Below are positions 50,395 through 61,334 of a stretch of DNA of 64,000 nucleotides, in pieces. Every line of letters begins with the position of its first letter. Positions within the stretch are counted from its first letter, which is position 1. A program made the translations under genes and the position numbers. This DNA comes from Chiridota heheva (taxonomy: Eukaryota; Echinodermata; Holothuroidea; Apodida; Chiridotidae): assembly GCA_020152595.1 (NCBI GenBank), contig JAIGNY010002156.1, positions 837,501 through 901,500 on the forward strand, written 5' to 3'. Below the pieces are notes generated by a model. That model searched no databases, was not told the DNA's origin, and worked only from the letters and a program-made list of their open reading frames with translations.

Positions 50395-50650
50395 CGATAA
50401 ATTTCCTTTTACTTCTGGAAAATTGGCCAATTATCGGGAATTTGTTGGCCAATTTTCAGAAAAATAGATAAAACCTCTCAAAATTGCTGAAAATCTATAC
50501 AAACTGACAAAGTTTAGAAAATTTAAGTGATGATAAGAAAGAATGTTTTAACTTCTTAACTTAAAATCTACTCAGATAAGCATTTGGGTTACCATTTTTA
50601 AACAGGCAGAGGAGATATTTCCCCTGGAAATTGAGAAAATTCGGCCAAAA
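50395..50650. repeat. Degenerate TTTCCCGAAA-type minisatellite, short copy
   Basis: Units such as AATTTCCTTTTACTTCTGG, AAATTGGCCAATTATCGGG and TTTCCCCTGGAAATTGAG recur. It is more diverged than the other loci. Confidence 0.5.
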
Positions 50651-52920
50651 TGGTTGGGCTCATGGACGCTTCTATGATATACGGTTCCGGGGAGCGATAC
50701 CCCCGGAAGATGCCTAAAAATGGCTCATGATCATCGGACCAGATGCGTAACTAGGCCGGTGCAGCACCAGGGGCCGGTGCCCAATGATGTTGTCAGCATC
50801 ATGCGGAGTCGGCGGCCGGGAGGACATGATTCTGATATCTAGCTGAGTCTGGCACGACTGATATATACTCTGATACAACTGTACAAGTACATTCGACATT
50901 CTACATCTCTACCCGACTAAGATCGGTATCATGCCAACTGGAGGAAGGGGAGGAGCTTGTGCAGCCATGAAGTTAACAAAACAATTATCTAATTATCCAG
51001 CATGTTTTAAAAGTATTTTGTCTTAAATGAAATTGAAATAATAACCATATTAATTGTCCTACAACTTATCTTTCAAAACTGTCTTTTTTTGCCCAAAGAT
51101 ATAATGTAGTACAAATTTGAATTGCCCTACGAAACAACTGTCTAGGAGATGTAACCTTCCACCCCCACCCCATTGAGTTACGCCTCTGACCACATGTAAT
51201 GAACTGCTTGTACATCAATATTTAGAAATAATTATATTTTCTCGAAAACAGATCCCATCTATTAAGTTTTTGCAAGATGATTTTGGATAGCCATGACTCG
51301 GGGACCACAGTCACGCGGAGGACCGCTTTCGAAGAAACTGTTTCTTTAAATTCGATGAAAAACCAGTCATCACACTTTATCATACAGAATCTTTAATTCT
51401 TCAATGAAAAAACAAAACAAAAACATTACCTTCACATTTGAAAATGGGAAACAGAAACTTGTTCAACTTGTCTTGTGGATAACTGAGTAAGCAGCTAAGG
51501 GCGATATAGAAGAGTTGTCAGGATTGGGGTTAGTGTTAATCTGTCAGGGATCAGTCTCGGGATCGGATCCGATCAGGCTATCTGCTTATGACACTTTTCA
51601 CCACAGTATGACGATTACACTGTTATCAGGTGTCCCGTTAAAACAGGTTTGAATAATCCGAAGGGCATGCAGTCAGGTATCGTACCTGAACCCATGCAAT
51701 GGCCTTTTCCTTCCCTGTTAACTATATTTGCCGCGAAGACGATGGCTCGTATTCGTCAGAGTCTTTTGCCCCCTATATTTGATCATATGTTAAAGACATA
51801 TTTTATAGACTATATACTCTGTGCAGAATTTAAAGCTGTAACGGTATCTGGTAAATATAAAACCTCTGCTGTCCATATACCTTTAAAGGTATTATAAACA
51901 GTGCTTTTTTTTACTCTCATAGGAAATCTTAATGCGGGCCAATACACAAAAGGGACCTTTTTAATAAATATTGAATCGTAATTTTGTTTCCCCCCTCCCT
52001 CCTCTGCTACCAAATTACTACCAAATTACATATAGTTTTTTTTTTTTCTTCAACTCATTTCTATTTTTTTCGGTTTTGTATTTTACAAAGCTCTTGTAAT
52101 GTAGTCCGCTTGTAATATGTCTTGTTAAGGTGTTTTTTTTTTTTTTTAAATTCAGAGGCCCAGTAATTTGGGGGTAAATTTCCTTTCAGAGAAAGAAACT
52201 TTGAACATGCAGATCTAATGCAGATCGCAGGGAACTTGAGTGTAGTGTGTTAATCATGGCAATTTTTTAAAGCTTACTTAAAATAAATAAATGTGCAGTT
52301 AAATTTATTTGGTTGTATATATCAAAGGGATCAATATGGGGTGAGGGCAAAATATTCAACTGGGCGACAGTTTGTTGAGTGGGGGAGGGACGTGTTCACC
52401 AAGTTATAGTGTGTTAAAAAGGCAAAATCTCTATCGGCAAATGGCACTTCCCTGGCTTACAAACTGACGATAAATAAGTACGTTTGCCAATAAGGCATTG
52501 GCTTATGGTCGACAACTAATTAAACTTACTGCATTAGTCAACAGGCTATCGCTAGGTCCGAAAAACGTCGTATTGACTGGGCGTAGCATACTGGCATATC
52601 GTAAGCGTAGCCTACGTAGGCCTATAACAACTTTTGGTAACTGTCCGTGTGTCAGTGGTACAGTGGTAGATAAGATTTCCTTAAATCTTATTTTTGGAGC
52701 TGGGAAAATCACTTTTCTAAGACAAGCGAGGTAAGCTTTTGATAAGCCTACAGGCTACATAATACAGTTTGACACTAATGTGAATAAGGACAATTTATTA
52801 GTAAGAACTTAGTTTAACGTAGTCTACGTTACGTTAGCCTGACGTCAGAAAGAATAGTTAACGTCGTTTATAGGCTAACTAGGGCCTAGACTAGTATTAC
52901 CGTGGTATTACTACTAGTAA
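50650..52920. other. Intergenic sequence, no gene seen
   Basis: A CGTAACTAGGCCGGTGCAGC phrase at 50,744 and a GCTGTCCATATACCTTTAAA phrase at 51,870 are edges of dispersed repeats seen elsewhere in the window. No splice-bordered exon is convincing. Confidence 0.4.
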
Positions 52921-52926
52921 GTTAAA

Positions 52927-53510
52927 GGAGACAAAGTCTGATACAATTATTATTTCATATGATAGAGGATACAAATCTTAACGAACTGCCATACACAGCA
53001 AGTCAAAATCTTATTTCTAATCCCATCTCAAGTTGTTCATGTTTGAAATCGACACATGGGGTTGCCATTTTGTTCGATGATGACATAATTTTCCCAATAC
53101 TACGGACCTAAGGATTATAATGTCTTCTTTTTAAATGTGATTAAAGTTTTTATTCCAAAATGATGTGACACAAAGTTTTAACAGCATCTTTTGATAATTT
53201 CATGTGTACACAAAATTTTGATGATCCGGGCCTTACAAAAGAAAAACAATTTTTCATAAATTAAAATTTTTGAGGTAGGCTAGATTATAAAGAAATACAA
53301 AGCATTCCAACATTCTGCTGATGACATAATCTGCATGTTTTGAAATCAAAATGGCAACTCCCGTGGTACTCTTAAGTAGTAGTATTAAAGTTTTTAATAA
53401 TTACAAAAAATAAATTGGATTGCTTTGGGAGTTATGAAACTTGGTTAGTACATTTGTTATTTTCAGTTCTAGTATTATATGAATTAAGGATTAGGTCAGA
53501 CTTTGTCTGC
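52927..53510. mobile_element. MITE with AGACAAAGTCTGA inverted ends
   Basis: A perfect 13-base inverted repeat (52,929-52,941 and 53,496-53,508) bounds about 584 bp of non-coding sequence. The element has a full-length relative at 37,749-38,325. Two collinear copies with these ends define a non-autonomous transposon family; the target duplication is unclear. Confidence 0.88.
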
Positions 53511-53929
53511 TTAAGGAAGAGAAGCAGTGCAACATAAAGCTAATGTCTGAACATCAGCTAGCCATATCCACTTTCAAAAATTACCTGGTCCGAATTTCAA
53601 CAAGGCACAAATTTGTGATTTTTTAAAAAAGAAAAGAAACAAAATTTTGAGTCAATAATTGACTAAGTTAGGCCCCAGTGAACACTTGGAGGCCGTAAAG
53701 CATTTTATGCTAATCCTATTAGGGTTCTAGCTACAATTAAGTGTTTAAACAGATCTCCTTTTAATCTCGCTCTGTTTATGTCATCCGCTGATTTACACAC
53801 ATAACATACATACATGTAAATAACACACAATAAATTCCGATCAGAACAACTGAACTATATAGGAATTTAACACAATTGAACGTACATAGGCCTACTGTAT
53901 TATCATAAAATCATTCATCATGTCACCTA

Positions 53930-54275
53930 CCGTATTTTCTCTAATAAACGCCCCCGGGGCGTTGCATTTAGAAAACAGGGGGGCGTTTATTCGAGGGTAA
54001 AGTATGAAGAAAAAAATGTAACTTACAAAAGAACGGCAATTTCTTTTAGGCCTAAGATATTAGTTTCTTTAAGCGATTTTTGTGTTTTTAGCATTATTGT
54101 GCATGGATTATTAATGGAATATACTCTTTGCATATTTTCCACTTGGTTACGTTCGACTTACAGCCTTTTCAAGTCACATTCGGTAAGTTAAACGTACGTT
54201 GTTACATCCTGAAAGTATGAAAAATGACTGGGGGGGCGTTTATTAGAGAGGGGGCGTTTATTAGAGAAAATACGG
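53930..54275. mobile_element. MITE with CCGTATTTTCTCTAATAAAC ends
   Basis: The ends CCGTATTTTCTCTAATAAAC (then GCCCCC) and their complement are flanked by TA on both sides. The sub-terminal GGGGGCGTTTATT motif is repeated three times near the right end and once near the left. The 346-bp interior has no frame. The ends resemble a widespread class of MITE with a TA target duplication. Confidence 0.9.
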
Positions 54276-54279
54276 TACA

Positions 54280-56290
54280 TAAACACATGCACACAGTTCA
54301 GGTTCACATTTTAATCCTTATGAATCACTGCTGGCAGCTTGCCAAGTCCATCACTTACCATACAAACAAAATTTAACAAAGTAAATGTTACACCCCCAAT
54401 GGCCCAAGGTGTGCTTATAGACCGGTCCAAATGTAAGTAGCCAATCACATTTGTTATAAACCCTATATGCACTTAACATTATAACGGAGTGATCTACATG
54501 TTTATTCTTAGGGTTTGTGGGGGATTTGGTATTGACAAAACTTGTTGCGTATCTTATAGGCACATGTGTTGCATGGCTTTCGTTGAACGATACTGGGACA
54601 AAAATAAAAGCGGTAAAAACTTTGAGCAAGATGAATAACAATAGGAATTGAGAGAAAAGTTTCCGGCATATGAGTGTACTTTTTTTTGGGAGGTGAGGGG
54701 GAGGGGGGAATTACACTTGAAAATTCATTGTATTTTCTAGTCTCTTGTACATACAATATTTTGTAAATCCTTCTAGCATTCCGGAAAAGAAAAACAAAAC
54801 CCTTTTTTGTTCACAATTTGTTAATAGATATGGACTAAATTTGAGCAGTTCTTAATTGGAGGGGGGTCTAGGGGGGTCACCCTGGATTGTCACTGGAGCC
54901 TGGCACTTAAACTTGTCTAGCTAGAACCCTGAATCCTATATCAAAGGAATGTGTATTAATGAGATAAACTTTTGTCATAGAAGGCGGATAACTCTTGATG
55001 GGATTTCCGTAATTCTTTCATTTGATTTTGAATGTATGATTGGAAGTTAATGATTTTAGGGTTGAAAGACTTTGTAATGAATTTTGGGGTTTACTTTGAT
55101 GTTATTCAAAGTATTCTGTATTAAATGAACTTGTTCATTCCATGACAGCTCAAGCATTTTGTGTTTAAAATTGTTCTTCAACATATATATTTGTAAACGT
55201 TAACAACAGCCCAGAATGTCGTAATTGTTATACTGCCCGTGAAATCCCGTAGGCCTATTTAAATATTCCATTTAGGGATTTCTTTGAAAATTAATTTCAT
55301 ATTTTTTAAATGATTGGTCAAATATTTTTCTTTTAAAATTATTAAGAATACTGTAAAGTAAAATTTACAACAATGTTTTCCAATCTGTTTTTGAAACTTA
55401 TATTTGAATTATGCAAAAGTGTTGATTAATTTTCAAAGAAATACTGTACATATAGATTAGTACAAGAATTGCTGTGATGACATCACAACTTATACTCAGT
55501 ACAAAAGTCATTTTTATGTGGGCATTTTTTTTTTTCAATACCTTCCCTCTATAACATTGAGATTTCAGCATGTTTTCTTACCAATCTGTTTCTTAAATTT
55601 TTCTCTATCAGATACATAAATTTGTCGTAATTAGAGGAAATAAATTATGCAACAATTCTTTTTACTTAAAAAGTTTCACCAAAAATTTGTTATTTCAAAA
55701 CTGTAAAGATGTAACTATCCAAAATTAAAGACACATGTTCACAAACAAACAATTTATGAACGTCTTGATTATTAATATTTTAATGTTTAATTTAATATTT
55801 TATTATTTGAATATGTGGGAACCTTTACGCAGTCAAAATTCAATAAATGCTATTGCTTTTTAAAACCTTTGAAAGACTGTTTATACACAAACAAATTCGA
55901 TTTGTTCTTTTAATAAAATTTTGAAATTACGGAAAATTGGTATATGTACAAAATTAAAAAACTTGAAACTTAATATAAATGCAAAAATTCAGAGAAATGA
56001 ACAGATGAAGCTGATTGTTTTCCACAATGTATTTTTCCTCTTACTTTGAAAGTAAGATATGATGATAATGAACTTCTTAAAACTTGTATTGAACATCAAA
56101 AATGCAGAGAAATAAAGTTCACTTCCAATAATGCCATTCCACCAGTTTTTTATTTACTATAAAGACTTGCTTTCCCCACCTAGTTATCCTCTTAAATTGA
56201 TCCTTATCTTCACTCATTCCATAAGCCAGATGGTTCTAATATATTCCAAGTTGCAGTATATGTACACTACCTCAGTGGTACCTACCTAGA
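54280..56290. other. AT-rich sequence, no gene seen
   Basis: No exon or bounded repeat was recognised. A short A/T-rich region with AATAAA-like signals runs to the start of the LINE copy. Confidence 0.45.
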
Positions 56291-56299
56291 AAAACATTT

Positions 56300-57480
56300 T
56301 CCTCCTAAAAATAAATGCAAAGTAATACACTTCTCCTACTTCTCCAAAGCCAACATCAACATTTTCTTGATTGCCAAACACACCATCTTACCTACACCCA
56401 CCTGGACTATTCAACTCCCCCCCCCCTCTCTCCCTTAAAGGTTTACCTTGGTTTTTCTTCCTTCACAAAAGCTCTCTACAACCCAGCCTTCTTCTACTCC
56501 AAATACTGTCAACTCAGTAGACATTTCCATGACTGCTCTTTCCTCTTCACCGACGGCTCCACATGGGAAGGCTCCTTTGCAGCCGCTGCCGCCTGTCCTG
56601 GCCTCACCCTCTCCTCAGGGTTATCTGACGACACCTCTACTCTGTTGAGGCGAAGGCCATCCTCCTAGCCTTAAACTTCATAGAACTCTCTTTTTGCACC
56701 GTTTCGTCATCTTTTGTGACTCTAAATCCGTTCTCACTGGCATCTTCAACATGTTCTGGCCCAACACTTTCATTCTACAAATCCTCAACAAACTCCACAC
56801 TCTTTCCTCCCTAGGAAAGAAAATTATCTTTTTTTGGATTCCCAGCCACGTTGGCATCCCTGGCCACGAGAGAGTCGACAGAGCCGCCATCAAAGCTCTG
56901 TCAAATAACATCTCTCCTTTTCCTATTCCACACTCAGACCTCTGTTTCTCCATCTCCAACTACATCAACAAAACCTGGCAAAACTCCTGGAATTACAAAA
57001 CCAGTAATAAACTTCACACCATCAAACTCAAAGTCAGGACCATTACCCGTTTTCATAATTAAAACCGCAAGGAAGACATTGTTGTCACCCGCATTCGCCT
57101 CGGCCACTCCTCTTTTACTTACTCCCTCTCTTGTCTGGCTCCCCTGCCCCACTTGCAACATTGATCTCTCCACTAAACATATTTTCTTAACCTCAATCTC
57201 GGACCTATTAAAAAACAATTCTTCCTTAAACATCATTAACTTCCTCTACAACAACCACCTCTTACACCACATATAATCTCCTCCCCTCCTACACCTAACT
57301 TTACACACCCCTTTCTTTTCACAACGTTTTCTCCCACATTCAGCTTCTCCCCGTTATCTCCTTTACAAACCTTCCATCTTCTCACTATCCTAACTCTTAC
57401 ATCATTATTTATTAACACCCTCCTGGCACATTTGGCTCTGACTGTTGCGGTGCCGTTGAACATCAACAAACCAACCAAAC
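56300..57480 (+). pseudogene. RNase H LINE, 3' part, plus-strand copy
   Basis: The frames encode HFHDCSFLFTDGSTWEGSF, then KKIIFFWIPSHVGIPGHERV, DRAAIKALSN, then a CPTCNIDLSTKHIFLTS zinc-binding end. The 3' end has CTCCTGGCACATTTGGCTCT and a tail ACCAACCAAACCAAAC. RNase H catalytic D, E-like and H positions are present, but frames change several times and the 5' end is missing. The family is the same as at 19,158-20,172. The text before FTDGS differs from that copy. Confidence 0.88.
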
Positions 57481-57484
57481 CAAA

Positions 57485-59098
57485 CCTGAATCCATTAATT
57501 GATGTATAGCATCTTTTTCCTGTTGTAAATGCTGTCCATTAAACATGAACATCTAAATATTCAAATAAAAATATGTATTGGCAACATACAAAGATTCATG
57601 AATATAAATATAATTGTAAATAGTTTCTTTCCAACACATTGGCTTTCTTTCTCATTACAATGTACTGTATATGAGGTTCTTTAAATGTGGCTTTCAGTTC
57701 AGCACAAAGTTCAAATGAAGTGGACACTATTTTGCCAAAAACACATTTATATTTATCAAGCAATCATTAGAAAATTTTCTCTTGCAGTTATTATTTTGAT
57801 TAAAGAACAGTTATACACCACTGAGTTATACGCCACTGCTAAGTCCTATTTAATCTCTTGCAGGGTCTGAACATAACAAATCATATATTTTACCTAAGAT
57901 ATTCTCCCTTTCCATATTTCCATTTTGTTAATGATTTCTGTTTTCTACTGGAAGTAACTGGGTATTTTATCTAAGATCTGGTCAAATCCGGTTCTGGCCG
58001 GACCCAAAAATTTGGATCCATTTGGGTCCGGTGCATCTGTAGGTACGGCCCTGGTTATCATGATCAACATTTCTAAAGTACAGGTCAATATATCTGCTTC
58101 CAATTGAAACTCTATATTTGGCTTGAGTTTCATGATGTTCTTCAGTAATATGAAATGTTTTTCTGTTGACTTTGTCAATTTCTATCTTAAAAATTAATGA
58201 AAAATGTTCCTGCATTGAAAGGAGATTTTTGTGCATAATGAATCAAACATGAACCTTCTGAATCATCACTGCAAATTGTTATGGGGCTGAACATTTTTCA
58301 GGGAATAAATACTGAAATTTTTTCTAAGAATAGTGAATGGGGGAAAACATTTTATTGGGGAAAACATTTTATAAGTATTACACTTCAGTTTTCTCCTTTT
58401 CTATGCAATAATTTACGGAATAGACATAAAACAAAGATCAAAAAATGTATTTTGTTAATTTGAAGATGTAAGTAATTTGTCTGTTACACATATGTATTAT
58501 TATTTGATAGAAATAAATTGTGTCATTGTCATCATTGTCAATAGAAAGAGCACCCTCTATTATTTTTTCGACAAGGGAATTCACGTTAGTATATATTTAT
58601 ATTACAACTCTTGCTTATTCCAAGTCATTACCTAGAATTGTTTGCTTTTATGTTTCTGTGGCCCCTTCAATGACATCATATCTATTTTAGTTAATCATAC
58701 ATGTACATGTACATCAATATTTAGGAACTATATTTACTGTACAATAGACATCAAATATTGATTAACAAATCTTTAAAATGTATTTTATTGGAATGTGAAG
58801 AATTTTCATTGGTCTTGAAAATGTTTTCAAGATTAAAAAGAGTAAATGGTGCATTGGTGATATTGCAAAAATTTGCGTAATTCTTATTGTGTTTAGTGTA
58901 GACAAAATTGATTATGTCTGTACATTATAAAAGGTAAGTAACTATTTACAATTTACCCTTTGGCCTTTTAAATCATGGGAAGTATTTTCATAACAATGGA
59001 AATTTGTTAACATTCCAATAATACACAGGTTCTAATAAATGTTTTAATTTCAAAACAATTTTCTTCTTATATATAGCATCTTATTGGAAAAACTATTT
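57485..59098. other. AT-rich sequence, no gene seen
   Basis: A GGATCCATTTGGGTCCGG phrase at about 58,014 with a complementary GGACCCAAAAATTTGGATCC upstream forms a short palindrome (57,999-58,033), perhaps a decayed repeat end. Overlapping minus-strand frames there do not resemble a known protein. Confidence 0.4.
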
Positions 59099-59106
59099 CT
59101 GTTGAT

Positions 59107-59702
59107 TAGTGCTGTCATGACATGTCGATCGATTATCACAATATTGTGATATCTTCTTTTCCCCAACATGAAGTATGCCTCAACACATATCGCGTTACCA
59201 AAAACTAATACTCATCTAAGAAATTTCGCACAACTAGGCTAGGCTACTTCGTATGTTTCAATTCTAACATTACGGTATTAGATCTTAAAGTCAAGTTAAG
59301 GCCAATAAAAATGTGCAAAAAAATCATGAAAATGAAAAAAAATAATCAAAAATTGTGCTCCTTTATCCCACAATGGCACGCTCCGATGTAAGTTGGCAAA
59401 AAGAACAACAAATTGGCCCAGATCATGCCACTCAGGCTCTCACTTTGATGATTCATGGTCACGTTGGCTGAATTACCAAATACATGAGTGATGCGTGATG
59501 AACGTAATAGTCACACGATCATGTCGTCTGCTAGATCTGCAAATCATTTTTTCTTGCCTTCATCATAAAAGAAGTAACATTAGTGATATTAACAATTTGT
59601 GTCGCGAGTCAGTTTCTTGAAAATTATCACGATATACCAGTATATTGTGATATTTTTTCCATAAAAATCAATACGTAATAGAGGCATGTCGTGACAGCAC
59701 TA
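59107..59702. mobile_element. hAT-type MITE with TAGTGCTGTC ends
   Basis: The inverted ends TAGTGCTGTCATGACATG and the complement of CATGTCGTGACAGCACTA bound 596 bp. They are flanked by CTGTTGAT (59,099-59,106) and CTGTTGAA (59,703-59,710), an 8-bp duplication with one change. The sub-terminal ATCACAATATTGTGAT palindrome is mirrored near the right end (ATATTGTGATAT). There is no transposase frame. Confidence 0.92.
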
Positions 59703-59709
59703 CTGTTGA

Positions 59710-60750
59710 ACTTGATTTAAAGTATTTTTTTAAAACTTCTGCAGTTGGTTAATATATTTGTTAACATAATTAAAAGCATCTTGTGTGCCACAAAATTTCG
59801 AATAGAAATAAGAATACATAAATAATTATAAATATGATAATGAGTGGGGGAAGTTACTTTCTCTCCTAGTCTGATGCCATTTTTACAAATATTTCTTACA
59901 AATTTCAACTTGAAATGGAATAAGTTATTATGATGATTGTCTATTTTATTGTCTTCATTTGTAGATAAGTGTTGCTGTCCCCATGAACCAATAATTTTAA
60001 TCTTTCCTAAATTAGTGGTGAAGATATCTTTTTTGAAGATGTGTTCTGTAAAATGATGTAAACTGCATACAGAAATGTCTAGATAGCAAAGATTAGGAAT
60101 TTGTTTGATTCAGATACTATACATGCATAGCCAGAAGCTTATTATTGATTTATCTGGATTAGGTAGGAGCATCTTGTTTTGAAAAGCAAATTAAACAATA
60201 AATCATTGAGGTCAGCACTGATCATGTGACATGGATTTTAGAAGGTGCACTGATTGTACCAATGCATAGGAGACTACATATTAATGTCACATCGGAATTC
60301 TATAAGTATTTACACTTATGTACGTACTTCTACCACCAACGAGAAAGTGTAAGCAATAAAAGTCACTTGGACGGTACATGTACATGTATCTCAAGTTCCT
60401 TGACTCCGAAATGCTTGATATTAAAAAAACAATTTGTGCTAACATGTTTGTATTATGGGGCCCGGTGATAATAGAGTAGGGTATTTAATCCCTTAAAGCT
60501 ACAGTAGTCAATGAACGCATTCTGTGAATCAGACATTGTTGTGTCGAGGGGAGGAGATGTTTGTGCGATGAGAGATGATGTATTTCATCATACAGATGAG
60601 GTCATTGATGAATTCCATCGCTCCTTTTTTTATTGGTCTACAATCATGGCCATTAAAGTAGATAGGACAAATTTCTCCTTTTCTCCTCGATCAATGATGA
60701 AATTTGTATTTTACCTTGTGTTTTTGCAAAGCACACAACATTGAAAGGGG
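59710..60750. other. AT-rich sequence, no gene seen
   Basis: The frame 60,511-60,744 (+) begins with a locally less AT-rich stretch but shows no recognisable domain or splice borders, so it is not called. Confidence 0.4.
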
Positions 60751-60756
60751 TGGGGA

Positions 60757-61330
60757 AATGCTCTTACTCACTCCCATCTCTTGTCCGGCTCCCCTGCCCC
60801 TCTCTGACCCACTTGCAACATTGATCTCTCCATTAAGCATATTTTCTTAACCTGTCCCCTATACCATAACTCCAGATCTCTTTTCTCCTCACTCTCCTCA
60901 ATCTCGGACCTATTCGAAAATAAATCTTCCTCAAAGATCAAGTTCCTCCGTAACAACAACCTCTTTCACCACATATAATCTCCTCCTCTTCTACACCTAA
61001 CCTTACACACCCTTTTCATTTCACCTAACTTTTTCTCCCACATTCAGCTTTTCCCCGTTATCTCCTTAAGACTCCAGCCCTACATAAGTAACTAATACTA
61101 CCACGCCCATCATTTAATCTAAGCAATCAGGAATTAATTGGATTTTGAAGGATGATTAAATCATGGGGTTGGTAGTATTTGCCTAGGTGTATCGTTTGCA
61201 CACCAATAATGAAAGAAATGGACTGGAAATTTATAGCCTGAGTTATTCGTTATGCTCCATTATTTATTAGCACCCACCGGCACATTTGACTAACTGTCAC
61301 GGTGCTGTTAAACATCAACAAACCAAACCA
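60757..61330 (+). pseudogene. RNase H LINE, 3' end, third copy
   Basis: It aligns with the end of the copy at 56,300-57,480: CCACTTGCAACATTGATCTC, CCACATATAATCTCCTCC, CATTCAGCTTTTCCCCGTTA and the terminal GGCACATTTGAC...AACATCAACAAACCAAACC. Between 61,066 and 61,257 it carries an unrelated insert that includes a hairpin element. It has no intact frame. Confidence 0.85.
61094..61179. mobile_element. 86-bp hairpin MITE inside the LINE copy
   Basis: AATACTACCACGCCCATCAT (61,094 onward, then TTAATC) is inverted at 61,154-61,179 with about 23 of 26 positions complementary. The sequence lies in a stretch absent from the sister LINE copy at 57,350-57,410, which supports insertion. Confidence 0.7.
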
Positions 61331-61334
61331 AAAA

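Noticed and set aside
57945..58236. Overlapping minus-strand frames near a GGATCC palindrome
   Set aside because: Two frames compete over the same bases with no domain and no splice borders, so it is more likely a decayed repeat.
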